Positions 16,159-23,476 of a stretch of 64,000 nucleotides of DNA are shown here, piece by piece. Numbering within the stretch: position 1 is the stretch's first letter; each line of letters starts with the position of its first letter. The stretch covers positions 1,116,001 through 1,180,000 of the forward strand of contig NZ_JBBCMA010000001.1 in the NCBI RefSeq assembly GCF_037152535.1, in the 5' to 3' direction. Position numbers and translations under genes: made by a program. Origin of the DNA: Leclercia sp. AS011. Lineage in GTDB: Bacteria; Pseudomonadota; Gammaproteobacteria; Enterobacterales; Enterobacteriaceae. The notes under the pieces are model-generated. The model had not been told where the DNA came from, made no database searches, and saw only the letters and a program-made list of their open reading frames with translations.

Positions 16159-16184
16159 CCCGCGCAAAATGCGCGGGTTTTTTT
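16159..16184 (+). terminator. Rho-independent terminator
   Basis: Stem CCCGCGC / GCGCGGG with an AAAAT loop followed by TTTTTTT. It separates the phage-remnant ORF from the three small exported-protein genes. Confidence 0.9.
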
Positions 16185-16203
16185 ATTGGCTAAGGAAATT
16201 AAA

Positions 16204-16539
16204 ATGAAGTTTCAAAAAATAATTTTTGGCGTGGGATTGGTTGCGGTCATGGTTTCTTTGTCTGGTTGCGTGGTTGCGCCAGAGAATTACAGCAACGTTG
16301 AGCTTATCCAGTGTGCGCAGCGCGGTAAGGTGTTTATGCGCCATGACTCATTTGGGTTGTGCGGTGAAGAGTTGGCTACACGATTAAATGCTGGCAAGGT
16401 CACACAGAATGACTTGGTTGCTGGTGGTATGGGTACTGATGCGGCCATTGCAAGGATTCAGGCTTCCGGTAATGTCGCGGCCGCCGCGGTTGTGGCTAAT
16501 GGGTTGCAGAATCAGTCTATTGGGGTGCATCGTGACTAA
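16204..16539 (+). CDS. Small putative lipoprotein, prophage cargo
   Basis: A 111-residue protein with a lipoprotein signal peptide: MKFQKIIFGVGLVAVMVS followed by the lipobox LSGC, with Cys22 as the predicted lipidated residue. After 'CVVAPENYSN' the next residues do not include an obvious inner-membrane retention Asp at +2, so outer-membrane sorting is possible. The mature part carries further cysteines and an Ala/Gly-rich tail. The ATG follows AAGGAAATTAAA. It is the first of three overlapping small genes bounded by terminators in the prophage scar. Function unknown. Confidence 0.7.
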   Translation: MKFQKIIFGVGLVAVMVSLSGCVVAPENYSNVELIQCAQRGKVFMRHDSFGLCGEELATRLNAGKVTQNDLVAGGMGTDAAIARIQASGNVAAAAVVANGLQNQSIGVHRD

Positions 16540-16663
16540 ATACCTTATCGGCATGCTAATTGTGCTCATGACCTCTTCGGCGTTCGCCTGCCCCAAAGGC
16601 CAACATCCCCACGGAGGAACGGGAAGCCACCATAAAGGAGGGTATTGCTCTTATGAACAGTAA
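16532..16663 (+). CDS. Tiny exported His/Gly-rich protein
   Basis: A 43-codon frame with a GTG start that overlaps the stop of the preceding lipoprotein gene. It has a clear signal peptide (VTKYLIGMLIVLMTSSAFA). The 24-residue mature peptide begins 'CPKGQHPHGGTGSHHKGGYC', with histidines and two cysteines that could bind metal or form one disulfide. Its end overlaps the start of the next gene by 11 bases, where its own codons hold the GGAGGG ribosome site for that gene. This coupling argues that all three frames are translated. Function unknown. Confidence 0.6.
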   Translation: MTKYLIGMLIVLMTSSAFACPKGQHPHGGTGSHHKGGYCSYEQ

Positions 16664-16955
16664 GGCCCTGCTATTACTTCCAGCTGTGCTGATTTTTCCT
16701 TTGGTGGGTCACGCGGAGATGGGGTGCACATCAAAGGATGGGGAGCAGTATATTCTTGACATGACTCTCGGCCCGCAAACTATCGAGGTTAATAGCGATT
16801 TTTTTGAATTACAGTCAGTGAGGGTTCAAAATGATGGTTCAAAGAAGATGACTTACGCTCAGAAGTATACTAGTGCGTCAAGGGTCACACTGGTTACGAA
16901 AGATGGCTATTATCCGCTTTTGGTTAGGGGTGGGAAATCTTACCCGTGCCAATAG
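16653..16955 (+). CDS. Small periplasmic protein, prophage cargo
   Basis: A 100-residue protein with a cleavable signal peptide (MNSKALLLLPAVLIFPLVGHA) and a mature part that begins EMGC and ends YPCQ. The two cysteines near the mature termini may form a disulfide. The body is predicted beta-rich. A GGAGGG motif lies 13 bases before the ATG. It ends the three-gene set and is followed by a terminator hairpin. No family recognised. Confidence 0.65.
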   Translation: MNSKALLLLPAVLIFPLVGHAEMGCTSKDGEQYILDMTLGPQTIEVNSDFFELQSVRVQNDGSKKMTYAQKYTSASRVTLVTKDGYYPLLVRGGKSYPCQ

Positions 16956-16976
16956 TAAGTAGTTGAGTATCGGACA

Positions 16977-16996
16977 ATCCCCCTCGGGGGATTTTT
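16977..16996 (+). terminator. Rho-independent terminator after exported-protein set
   Basis: Stem ATCCCCC / GGGGGAT with a TC loop followed by TTTTT, placed after the 100-residue protein gene and immediately before the integrase remnant. Confidence 0.88.
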
Positions 16997-17164
16997 AAAG
17001 ATGATCGCGAGCTGCTTACGTTCTACGAACAGCACTCACTTTTCGGTCGCCTTTACAATTCTCACGATCTGGATGTGCGAATGTTGTGGGGTCACAAAAC
17101 AGGGAAAATGTCAGAACTATATCCTGGCGATCGCGCTGACGATTCGCAGATATTCTCCCTGTAG
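16997..17164 (+). pseudogene. Lambda-type integrase, C-terminal remnant
   Basis: About 55 codons in one frame (no start) ending at TAG. It aligns with the C-terminus of lambda integrase as I recall it: 'TFYEQHSLFGRLY' against TFHELRSLSARLY, then 'MLWGHKTGKMSELYPGDRA' against the lambda segment HLLGHKSDTMASQYRDDRG. The nucleophile-position tyrosine and the GHK histidine remain. The HxxR pair of the active site (lambda His308 and Arg311) reads Tyr and His, and everything upstream is missing. It is dead, and marks the end of a prophage once inserted between ydcY and ydcZ. Confidence 0.72.
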
Positions 17165-17226
17165 TTTTGGTGGGAGGGGGGAGGGATTTTGGATAAACAT
17201 CAATTTTCCTAATATTCAATTATTTA

Positions 17227-17676
17227 TCAAAAAGAACGCCTTGCCACCAGCCAGGCGCCAATCACCAGCAGCACCGCGCCGCACACCGGGCCGATCAGCG
17301 CCCTCAGCGGCACCCCCTGGCTGCGCACCACGTCCATCACCAGACCGCCAATCAGCTGGCTAGCGACCAGCACCGCGATAGTCGTTGCCGCACCGACGTA
17401 CTGATAGCCGCTGATGCTGGCAAAGACAAAAAACGAGCCCAGCAATCCGGGGATCAAGGTCCACCATCTCACCGTATGCACCAGCTCGCTGAACCCGGCG
17501 ACGCCGTTTTTAATCAGCAGGATCGACACAAACAGCACAATCCCCACCAGCGAGTTAAGCAGCATGGCGATCAGAATGGTGCTTGAGGTCTGGGTGATAC
17601 GTACCATGAGGGTGTTCTGCACCACCAGGCCAATGCCTGCCGCCACCAGAAACACCAGCGTCAGCGACTGATTCAT
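17227..17676 (-). CDS. ydcZ: DMT-superfamily inner-membrane protein YdcZ
   Basis: A 149-residue integral membrane protein with about four or five helices (DUF606/EamA-like half transporter), matching E. coli YdcZ in length and sequence ('GIGLVVQNTLMVRITQTSST', 'PGLLGSFFVFASISGYQ'). Its ATG overlaps the mnaT stop by four bases, so it is the second gene of a mnaT-ydcZ operon. Substrate unknown; such half-size DMT proteins usually dimerise. Both ends of the protein are intact, so the neighbouring phage insertion did not damage it. Confidence 0.93.
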   Translation of the reverse strand: MNQSLTLVFLVAAGIGLVVQNTLMVRITQTSSTILIAMLLNSLVGIVLFVSILLIKNGVAGFSELVHTVRWWTLIPGLLGSFFVFASISGYQYVGAATTIAVLVASQLIGGLVMDVVRSQGVPLRALIGPVCGAVLLVIGAWLVARRSF

Positions 17677-18191
17677 CCGATGGCATCCGGGTCGGTGCGC
17701 TCGTCGAGCTGCAATTGCATAAAGGTCAGGTCCAGCCAGCGGCCAAACTTGGTGCCTACCTGCGGCATCTGGCCGGTGGTGACAAAGCCCAGGGTCTGAT
17801 GCAGATGAATAGAGGCGCTGTTCTGCGCTTCAATCCCCGCCACCATCACATGTTTACCGATGCGCTTTGCCTCTTCGATCAGGGCCTTCATCAGCGCCCG
17901 GCCAATGCCTTTACCCTGATGCGCCGGATGAACGTACACCGAGTGCTCTACCGTGTGACGAAAACCGTCAAAGGCACGCCAGTCACCGAACGAGGCGTAG
18001 CCTGTCACCACGCCATCTTCCTCGCTGACCAGCACCGGATAGCCCATCAGCTGACGTGCTTCGAACCAGGCGATACGGTTATCGGTATCGACAGTGGCGT
18101 CGTTCCAGATCGCGGCGGTGTGCAGTACCGCGTGGTTGTATATTTCACCGATGGCGGCGCAGTCCTCTTTACAGGCGTGACGAATAATCAT
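17673..18191 (-). CDS. mnaT: L-amino acid N-acyltransferase MnaT
   Basis: A 172-residue GNAT acetyltransferase equal in length to E. coli MnaT (YncA). It acetylates the alpha-amino group of L-methionine, its sulfoximine/sulfone analogues and related residues in the cytosol. The acetyl-CoA pyrophosphate loop is 'HQGKGIGRALM' and the C-terminal 'LDERTDPDAIG' is typical. It is the first gene before ydcZ and divergent from an XRE-cupin regulator. One copy of a 17-base direct repeat lies 24 bases upstream of its start. Confidence 0.94.
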   Translation of the reverse strand: MIIRHACKEDCAAIGEIYNHAVLHTAAIWNDATVDTDNRIAWFEARQLMGYPVLVSEEDGVVTGYASFGDWRAFDGFRHTVEHSVYVHPAHQGKGIGRALMKALIEEAKRIGKHVMVAGIEAQNSASIHLHQTLGFVTTGQMPQVGTKFGRWLDLTFMQLQLDERTDPDAIG

Positions 18192-18214
18192 GGTGGATCC
18201 TCTGGCTGTGGCTG

Positions 18215-18231
18215 TTCACTATAGTGGTACG
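18215..18231. promoter_or_regulatory. Repeat operator candidate, mnaT side
   Basis: TTCACTATAGTGGTACG, containing the perfect palindrome CACTATAGTG. A second copy with 15 of 17 bases identical lies at 18325-18341 beside the divergent regulator gene. Proposed binding site for that XRE-cupin protein; inferred. Confidence 0.45.
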
Positions 18232-18324
18232 TTTCGTCACAATATTACACAAAGCAACTGGCATAACGCTACGGCATAAGCCATATCTTTTCGTTATGAA
18301 AAAAGCACGTTGTAATCCATTACT

Positions 18325-18341
18325 TTCACTATAGTATTACG
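18325..18341. promoter_or_regulatory. Repeat operator candidate, regulator side
   Basis: TTCACTATAGTATTACG, a direct repeat of the element at 18215-18231. It ends two bases before the first possible ATG of the XRE-cupin gene, which suits autorepression. Inferred. Confidence 0.45.
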
Positions 18342-18343
18342 GG

Positions 18344-18919
18344 ATGAATACTATGCCAGACGATATAAATCAACGGATCAGCCACCGCATCCGGCTGGAG
18401 CGCGAGTCCCGCGGCTGGTCCTTGAGTGAACTGGCGGAACGCGCCGGGGTCTCACGGGCGATGATTCACAAAATTGAACGCGCAGAGAGCAGCCCGACGG
18501 CCACGTTGCTGGCCCGGCTCTCCGGCGCGTTTGGCATCAGCATGTCTACCCTTATCGCGCGCGCTGAACTGCAGGAGGGCAAGCTGTTGCGCTTTGCCAA
18601 CCAGCCGGTGTGGCGCGATCCGCAGACCCAGTATCTGCGTCGTCACGTGTCGCCGCGTTCCGATCTGCCCATCGACATGGTGCAGGTTGAATTGCCCGGC
18701 GGCAGCGACGTACCGATGCCTGCCTCTTCTTATGCTCTCGCCCGCCAGCTGATCTGGCTGCAGTCCGGCGAGCTGGTGTTTCTGGAAGGGGAGACCCGCC
18801 ACGAAATGCACGCTGGCGATTGTCTGGAACTCGGCCCGCCTAACGACTGCCGGTTTATCAACGAGAGCCGCGAGCCCTGCGTCTATCTGGTCGTCAGGCT
18901 GAACCAGTCAGGCTCGTAA
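18344..18919 (+). CDS. XRE-family regulator with C-terminal cupin
   Basis: A transcription factor of 191 residues (188 if it starts at the ATG at 18353, MPDDINQRIS). Residues about 14-68 are an XRE-type helix-turn-helix ('LSELAERAGVSRAMIHKIER'); residues about 115-188 form a small-ligand cupin ('SGELVFLEGETRHEMHAGDCLELG'). It is divergent from mnaT-ydcZ with a paired repeat in the shared gap, so it probably controls mnaT and itself. It is not the E. coli YdcN sequence. The ligand is unknown; an amino acid or analogue would fit the neighbour. Confidence 0.85.
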   Translation: MNTMPDDINQRISHRIRLERESRGWSLSELAERAGVSRAMIHKIERAESSPTATLLARLSGAFGISMSTLIARAELQEGKLLRFANQPVWRDPQTQYLRRHVSPRSDLPIDMVQVELPGGSDVPMPASSYALARQLIWLQSGELVFLEGETRHEMHAGDCLELGPPNDCRFINESREPCVYLVVRLNQSGS

Positions 18920-18984
18920 TGTCAAAGCAGACAGGGGAAGATGCGGCTAGTCTCTAAGGACGTTTGTCTAAACAGGAGTAAGGT

Positions 18985-20025
18985 ATGAGTCAATCTTCAA
19001 CGCAGAATCGTCAATGGGTTCTGGCTTCTCGTCCTCATGGCGCACCTACCGCTGAAAACTTTCGCTTAGAAAACACCTCTGTTCCCGAGCCTGCCGACGG
19101 TCAGCTTCTGCTGCGCACCGTCTGGCTGTCGCTCGATCCCTATATGCGCGGTCGCATGAGCGATGCGCCGTCCTACTCGCCGCCGGTAGAACTCGGTGCG
19201 GTGATGGTGGGCGGCACCGTCAGCCGCGTGGAGAAGTCGAACCATCCTGATTATCAACCCGGTGAATGGGTGCTGGGCTACAGCGGCTGGCAGGACTATG
19301 AGGTTTCGGATGGCACCGGGCTGGTCAAACTGGGCGCTAACCCTGAACACCCCTCCTGGTCGCTAGGCGTGCTGGGGATGCCCGGCTTCACCGCCTATAT
19401 GGGCCTGCTCGACATTGGCCAGCCGAAAGCGGGTGAGACCCTGGTGGTGGCAGCGGCTACCGGTCCGGTGGGAGCCACCGTCGGGCAGATTGGCAAGCTG
19501 AAAGGCTGCAGGGTGGTGGGCGTTGCCGGCGGTGCGGAGAAGTGCCGCCACGCCGTCGAGGTGCTGGGCTTCGATCGCTGTGTGGATCACCACGCCGCAG
19601 ATTTTGCCGAACAGCTTAAACAGGCGTGTCCGCAGGGCATTGATATTTATTACGAAAACGTCGGCGGGAAGGTATTTGATGCGGTCCTGCCGCTGCTGAA
19701 CACCGCGGCACGCGTCCCGGTGTGCGGCCTGGTCAGCGGATACAACGCCACCGACCTGCCGCCAGGGCCGGATCGCCTTGGGCTGCTGATGGGCACCATC
19801 CTGAAAAAGCGCATCCGCATGCAGGGCTTTATCATCAACCAGGACTATGGTTATCGCATCGAAGAGTTTCAGCAGGAGATGGGCGTGTGGGTCCGGGAGG
19901 GCAAAATCCACTACCGTGAGCAGGTCACGGACGGGCTGGAAAACGCCCCTGAGGCGCTGATCGGCCTGCTGGAGGGAAAAAACTTCGGTAAAGTCGTGAT
20001 ACGTGTCGCGAACAATAACTTATAG
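18985..20025 (+). CDS. curA: NADPH-dependent curcumin reductase CurA
   Basis: A 346-residue zinc-free MDR oxidoreductase of the leukotriene B4 dehydrogenase type, matching E. coli CurA (YncB). It reduces conjugated enones such as curcumin to the dihydro and tetrahydro forms with NADPH. The Rossmann dinucleotide motif 'AAATGPVGATVGQIGK' is near residue 155 and 'YENVGGKVFDAVLP' follows. The ATG at 18985 has an AGGAGTAAGGT ribosome site. It precedes mcbR as in E. coli. A short hairpin (ATGGCGGA / TCCGCCAT) lies after the stop. Confidence 0.93.
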   Translation: MSQSSTQNRQWVLASRPHGAPTAENFRLENTSVPEPADGQLLLRTVWLSLDPYMRGRMSDAPSYSPPVELGAVMVGGTVSRVEKSNHPDYQPGEWVLGYSGWQDYEVSDGTGLVKLGANPEHPSWSLGVLGMPGFTAYMGLLDIGQPKAGETLVVAAATGPVGATVGQIGKLKGCRVVGVAGGAEKCRHAVEVLGFDRCVDHHAADFAEQLKQACPQGIDIYYENVGGKVFDAVLPLLNTAARVPVCGLVSGYNATDLPPGPDRLGLLMGTILKKRIRMQGFIINQDYGYRIEEFQQEMGVWVREGKIHYREQVTDGLENAPEALIGLLEGKNFGKVVIRVANNNL

Positions 20026-20277
20026 TACCGGCTATGGCGGATTATTCCGCCATAATTAGCTGGGCAAAACCCGAAATAACGTCTTTAATTATACCTACAT
20101 AGATTCATCCAGTCGTCCTATACACAATGAGGTACACGAATTAACCAATTTATTTTGGTGCGATGAGGTGCTTTTTTAAAAAGTGAATCAGGCATGAAGA
20201 TACAGGATATATCCAATCCGCAGCGGTTCTTTTATCACTGTGGAATATAAGTTAAGTGTTGGTTACAGGAATTGAAC

Positions 20278-20946
20278 ATGCTGGATTTGGACAATTTAGA
20301 AAAGGCTCAACGAATGAGCCTGACGATGCAGGTTGAGGTGAGTCTGAAAGGTGCCCTGATAGCAGGGGCCCTGAAGCCAGGCGCACGGCTCGTCACTAAA
20401 GAGATTGCGGATAAGTTAGGTACCAGTATCACTCCTGTTCGTGAAGCGCTGCTGCGGTTGGTCTCCGCTGGCGCGCTGCACGCTACCCCGGCGCAAGCGT
20501 TTCTGGTGCCGGAAGTCTCGCTTGAGCGTTACAACGAAGTCAATGCCATCCGTAAGGAGCTTGAGTGCATGGCCGTTGCCGCCGCCTGCGAGCAGATGTC
20601 TGACGAGCGGATCGCCACGCTGCGTACCCTCTCTGACAATTTTCATGATGCGATGAGCAACGGCGAAGTCGAGCGCGCGCTTCATGCTAACCGGGCGTTT
20701 CGCTTTACGCTGTATCACTATGCGGATATGCCCACCCTGATGGCGCTGATTGAGCAGCTGTGGGTGCGTATCGGGCCCTGTTTTAACTGTCTGTACGATC
20801 CGGACATTGTGCTGCCGTCCCGCTCTTATCGCTATGAGGAGTTACTGACGGCGCTGGAGCAGGGCGATAAAGAGGCCAGCCGCGCGGCGATTGATAAAGT
20901 CATTGACGAGGCGAATGGGATATTGATTAAGCAGTTTTTACCTTAA
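20278..20946 (+). CDS. mcbR: GntR-family regulator McbR
   Basis: A 222-residue FadR/VanR-type GntR regulator, MLDLDNLEKAQRMSLT at the start. The winged helix is at about residues 15-75 ('ITPVREALLRLVSAGALHAT'), followed by an all-helical FCD ligand domain. It corresponds in place and pattern to E. coli McbR (YncC), which represses ybiM (mcbA) and affects colanic acid and biofilm. The ATG at 20278 follows ACAGGAATTGAAC; a TTG two codons earlier is less likely. A bidirectional terminator separates it from the convergent pqqU. Confidence 0.87.
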   Translation: MLDLDNLEKAQRMSLTMQVEVSLKGALIAGALKPGARLVTKEIADKLGTSITPVREALLRLVSAGALHATPAQAFLVPEVSLERYNEVNAIRKELECMAVAAACEQMSDERIATLRTLSDNFHDAMSNGEVERALHANRAFRFTLYHYADMPTLMALIEQLWVRIGPCFNCLYDPDIVLPSRSYRYEELLTALEQGDKEASRAAIDKVIDEANGILIKQFLP

Positions 20947-21062
20947 TTTACGTAAACAAGCGAAGCGGTAATATCCCTGAATATCTCCTCTTATTATTTC
21001 CGGCAACAATTGTGCTGCCGGGTAAATAATTACCTGTGCAACATAATTACGCAGAGGACATT

Positions 21063-21097
21063 AAAAACCCGGCAGCCTGAGCTGCCGGGTTTTTTTA
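21063..21097. terminator. Bidirectional terminator between mcbR and pqqU
   Basis: Stem ACCCGGCAG / CTGCCGGGT flanked by an A-run on the left and a T-run on the right, so it works in both directions for the convergent mcbR and pqqU genes. Confidence 0.9.
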
Positions 21098-23212
21098 TCA
21101 CTCGAAGCGATACGAGACGGAAAGGCCGACCCCGTAATTACGCCCTGGTGCCGGTTCGTAGTAACGCCCGTTGGATTCGTTGACGATAACCGAGCCGACA
21201 TACTCTTTGTCGAACAGGTTATCCACGCGACCAAAGACGTCCATGCCCCAGTTGCCGAGGTTCAGCTTATAACCGGTGTTCAGACCCACCAGGGTATAAG
21301 AGGGCGCTTTGGCCGTGTTTTCGTCATCGGCCTCGATGTCGCTCATGTAACGCACATCTGAACCCGCATACCAGCCCTCTTCAGGCTGCCAGCCAAAGGA
21401 GGCATAGCCCATGTTGCGCGCAATGCCCGGCATCCGGTTGCCGTTACAGTCCGCAGCGCCGCAAACGTTAGTGCGGTAGGTCGCATCCAGATACGTCCAC
21501 GCCATCTTCAGCTTCCAGTTCTCGGCAAACTGCTGATCAAGTGAGAGCTCCACGCCCTGACGTCGGGTTTTCCCGGCATTTTTATAGCTGGTGCGACCGC
21601 CTGAGCTGGCATCGACGACAATCTCATCATCGGTATCGGTGCGGAACAGCGCCGCGGTGAACAGGCCGTTACCGACTCGCGTTTTGCTCCCCACTTCATA
21701 GGTATTGTTGGTCGACGGCTTGAGGCCGAAGTTCAGGCCGCTCTGGTTATCGGTCCGGTAGGAGAGTTCGTTGATGGTCGGGGTCTCAAAACCACGGCCC
21801 GCCGCGGCATAGACGTTCCAGGCGTCGGTGATGCGGTACTTCAGCGCGCCAGCCGGGAGCCATTTGTGGTAGCTGGCCTCGCCGCTGTCATCGCCGTTTG
21901 CCCCATGCACATAGTGGTCGTTCGAATCGAACCACACGGAGCTGTAGCGCACGCCCGCGTCCAGCGAGAGTTTATCCGTCAGCTGCCAGTTGGTTTGCAG
22001 GTAGGGATCGACGTTCCACATCAGGTTGCGCTCATCGCGGCGTTTCGCCCCTTTGACGCCATAATCCGGCACGCCGTTGTTCATCACGTAGTTTTCATAT
22101 CCGCGACGATCTTCGCTCAGGTTTTCGTAATTCAGACCGGTGGTGAAGGTCATCGGCACCAGCAGCTCCCCGCGATGGGTCCAGCGGGTGTCGATCCCCT
22201 GGTAGTGGCGCTGCATGTCGATCACGCCGCCCGCGTGGGTCGGACGAAGCTGGGGCTGATACGGGATCGACTGGTACTGGGTCATCTCACGTTCACCGGC
22301 GTAGGCCATCACGCTGAGGTCGTCCTGCGCGCTCAGCTGACGCTCATAGCGCAGGCCCGCCTGGGTCTGCTTGATGGTTTTCCGGGTATTGTACTGATCC
22401 CCACGCGGAGACTGACGCGGGTTATCCCGCCACTCCTGATAGTCCAGTCCGCCGGGATCGTTGGCTTTCATGTCCACGCTGTTGAAAATCAGCGTCAGCT
22501 TGCTGACATCGTCGATGCGCACGCCCAGTTTGGCGTTGGCGAGGTTTTTCCGCGCGCCGCTGTGATCGCGATAGCCGTGGGTGGTGAAGCGGGTGGTGGA
22601 GACGGTGTAATCCACATCGCCAGGCTGGGTGCCGTCGCCCATCGCGCCGGTGGCCTTCATGCCGTAGCGCCAGCTGCCGTAGCTACCGTAGTAGCTGCTG
22701 GCCTCGACGGTGGTGGGCTGACGGCCGGTTTCGGTAGTCATGTTAACCACGCCGCCCGAGGCGTTGCCGTACAGGGCCGAGAAGGGCCCGCGCAGCACTT
22801 CAACGCTCTCAAGGCTGTTGATATCGATATTCGAGGTCTGCCCCTGACCGTCCGGCATGGTGGCTGGAATTCCGTCGACATACAGGCGAATGCCGCGCAC
22901 CCCAAAGGTGGAGCGCGCGCCAAAACCGCGGGTTGAGAGCTGGAGATCCTGGGCATAGTTCTGCCGGTTCTGGATCTGCAGCCCCGGCACGCTGCCAAGG
23001 GATTCGGAGAGGTTAATGCGCGGCGTGGCCTGGCGCATATCGTCGCCGTTGACCACGCTGACCGCCGCCGGGGTATCCAGCTCAGAGAGCGTTTGCGGCG
23101 ACGCACTGACGATCATGGTTTGCTCTTCGGCCGCCAGGGCGGCGACGGGCGTAAAAATAACAGGAACCAACAGCAGGGGAAGCGAAGCCTGACGGGCAGA
23201 AATGATTTTCAT
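21098..23212 (-). CDS. pqqU: TonB-dependent outer-membrane receptor PqqU (YncD)
   Basis: A 704-residue TonB-dependent receptor. It has a signal peptide (MKIISARQASLPLLL...AALA) followed by the TonB box region 'EEQTMIVSAS'. The plug domain has 'LRGPFSALYGNASGGVVN', and a 22-strand barrel ends in '...SVSYRFE' with a terminal aromatic. Length and sequence match E. coli YncD, shown to take up pyrroloquinoline quinone and renamed PqqU. I chose the ATG at 23212 because it gives the signal peptide; the frame runs 28 codons further upstream. It is divergent from yncE across a Fur-like box. Confidence 0.94.
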   Translation of the reverse strand: MKIISARQASLPLLLVPVIFTPVAALAAEEQTMIVSASPQTLSELDTPAAVSVVNGDDMRQATPRINLSESLGSVPGLQIQNRQNYAQDLQLSTRGFGARSTFGVRGIRLYVDGIPATMPDGQGQTSNIDINSLESVEVLRGPFSALYGNASGGVVNMTTETGRQPTTVEASSYYGSYGSWRYGMKATGAMGDGTQPGDVDYTVSTTRFTTHGYRDHSGARKNLANAKLGVRIDDVSKLTLIFNSVDMKANDPGGLDYQEWRDNPRQSPRGDQYNTRKTIKQTQAGLRYERQLSAQDDLSVMAYAGEREMTQYQSIPYQPQLRPTHAGGVIDMQRHYQGIDTRWTHRGELLVPMTFTTGLNYENLSEDRRGYENYVMNNGVPDYGVKGAKRRDERNLMWNVDPYLQTNWQLTDKLSLDAGVRYSSVWFDSNDHYVHGANGDDSGEASYHKWLPAGALKYRITDAWNVYAAAGRGFETPTINELSYRTDNQSGLNFGLKPSTNNTYEVGSKTRVGNGLFTAALFRTDTDDEIVVDASSGGRTSYKNAGKTRRQGVELSLDQQFAENWKLKMAWTYLDATYRTNVCGAADCNGNRMPGIARNMGYASFGWQPEEGWYAGSDVRYMSDIEADDENTAKAPSYTLVGLNTGYKLNLGNWGMDVFGRVDNLFDKEYVGSVIVNESNGRYYEPAPGRNYGVGLSVSYRFE

Positions 23213-23378
23213 GGATAAAAGCCGGTTAAGGGAATGACGAACCAAATGGAACATGTGCCTGTATGGTAAATCTTTTGTAAATGTTTTGAAAACCATAACA
23301 GCACATAGCGTTAACCAAAGTGTAGGTTAATTCGGCGGATCGTCGTCTGGCGATCAAGAATTACTCCACATTGCGATA

Positions 23379-23397
23379 AATAATGATTACTATTCTC
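23379..23397. promoter_or_regulatory. Fur-like box between pqqU and yncE
   Basis: AATAATGATTACTATTCTC against the consensus GATAATGATAATCATTATC: about 14 of 19 positions match, with the left arm near perfect. It lies 80 bases upstream of yncE, a gene reported to be Fur-regulated in E. coli. Regulation of pqqU through the same site is possible. Confidence 0.6.
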
Positions 23398-23476
23398 ATC
23401 AAGAATCAGGCGAAGCCATGACTTTGCCAGCCGGAAGCGATGTCAGCGATACCATTTACGTTAAAAGGGAGTTGTT

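Noticed and set aside
17001..17363. 120-residue plus-strand frame across the integrase remnant
   Set aside because: It uses a different frame from the integrase tail and its end is antisense to ydcZ, with Pro/Ala/Arg-rich shadow composition.
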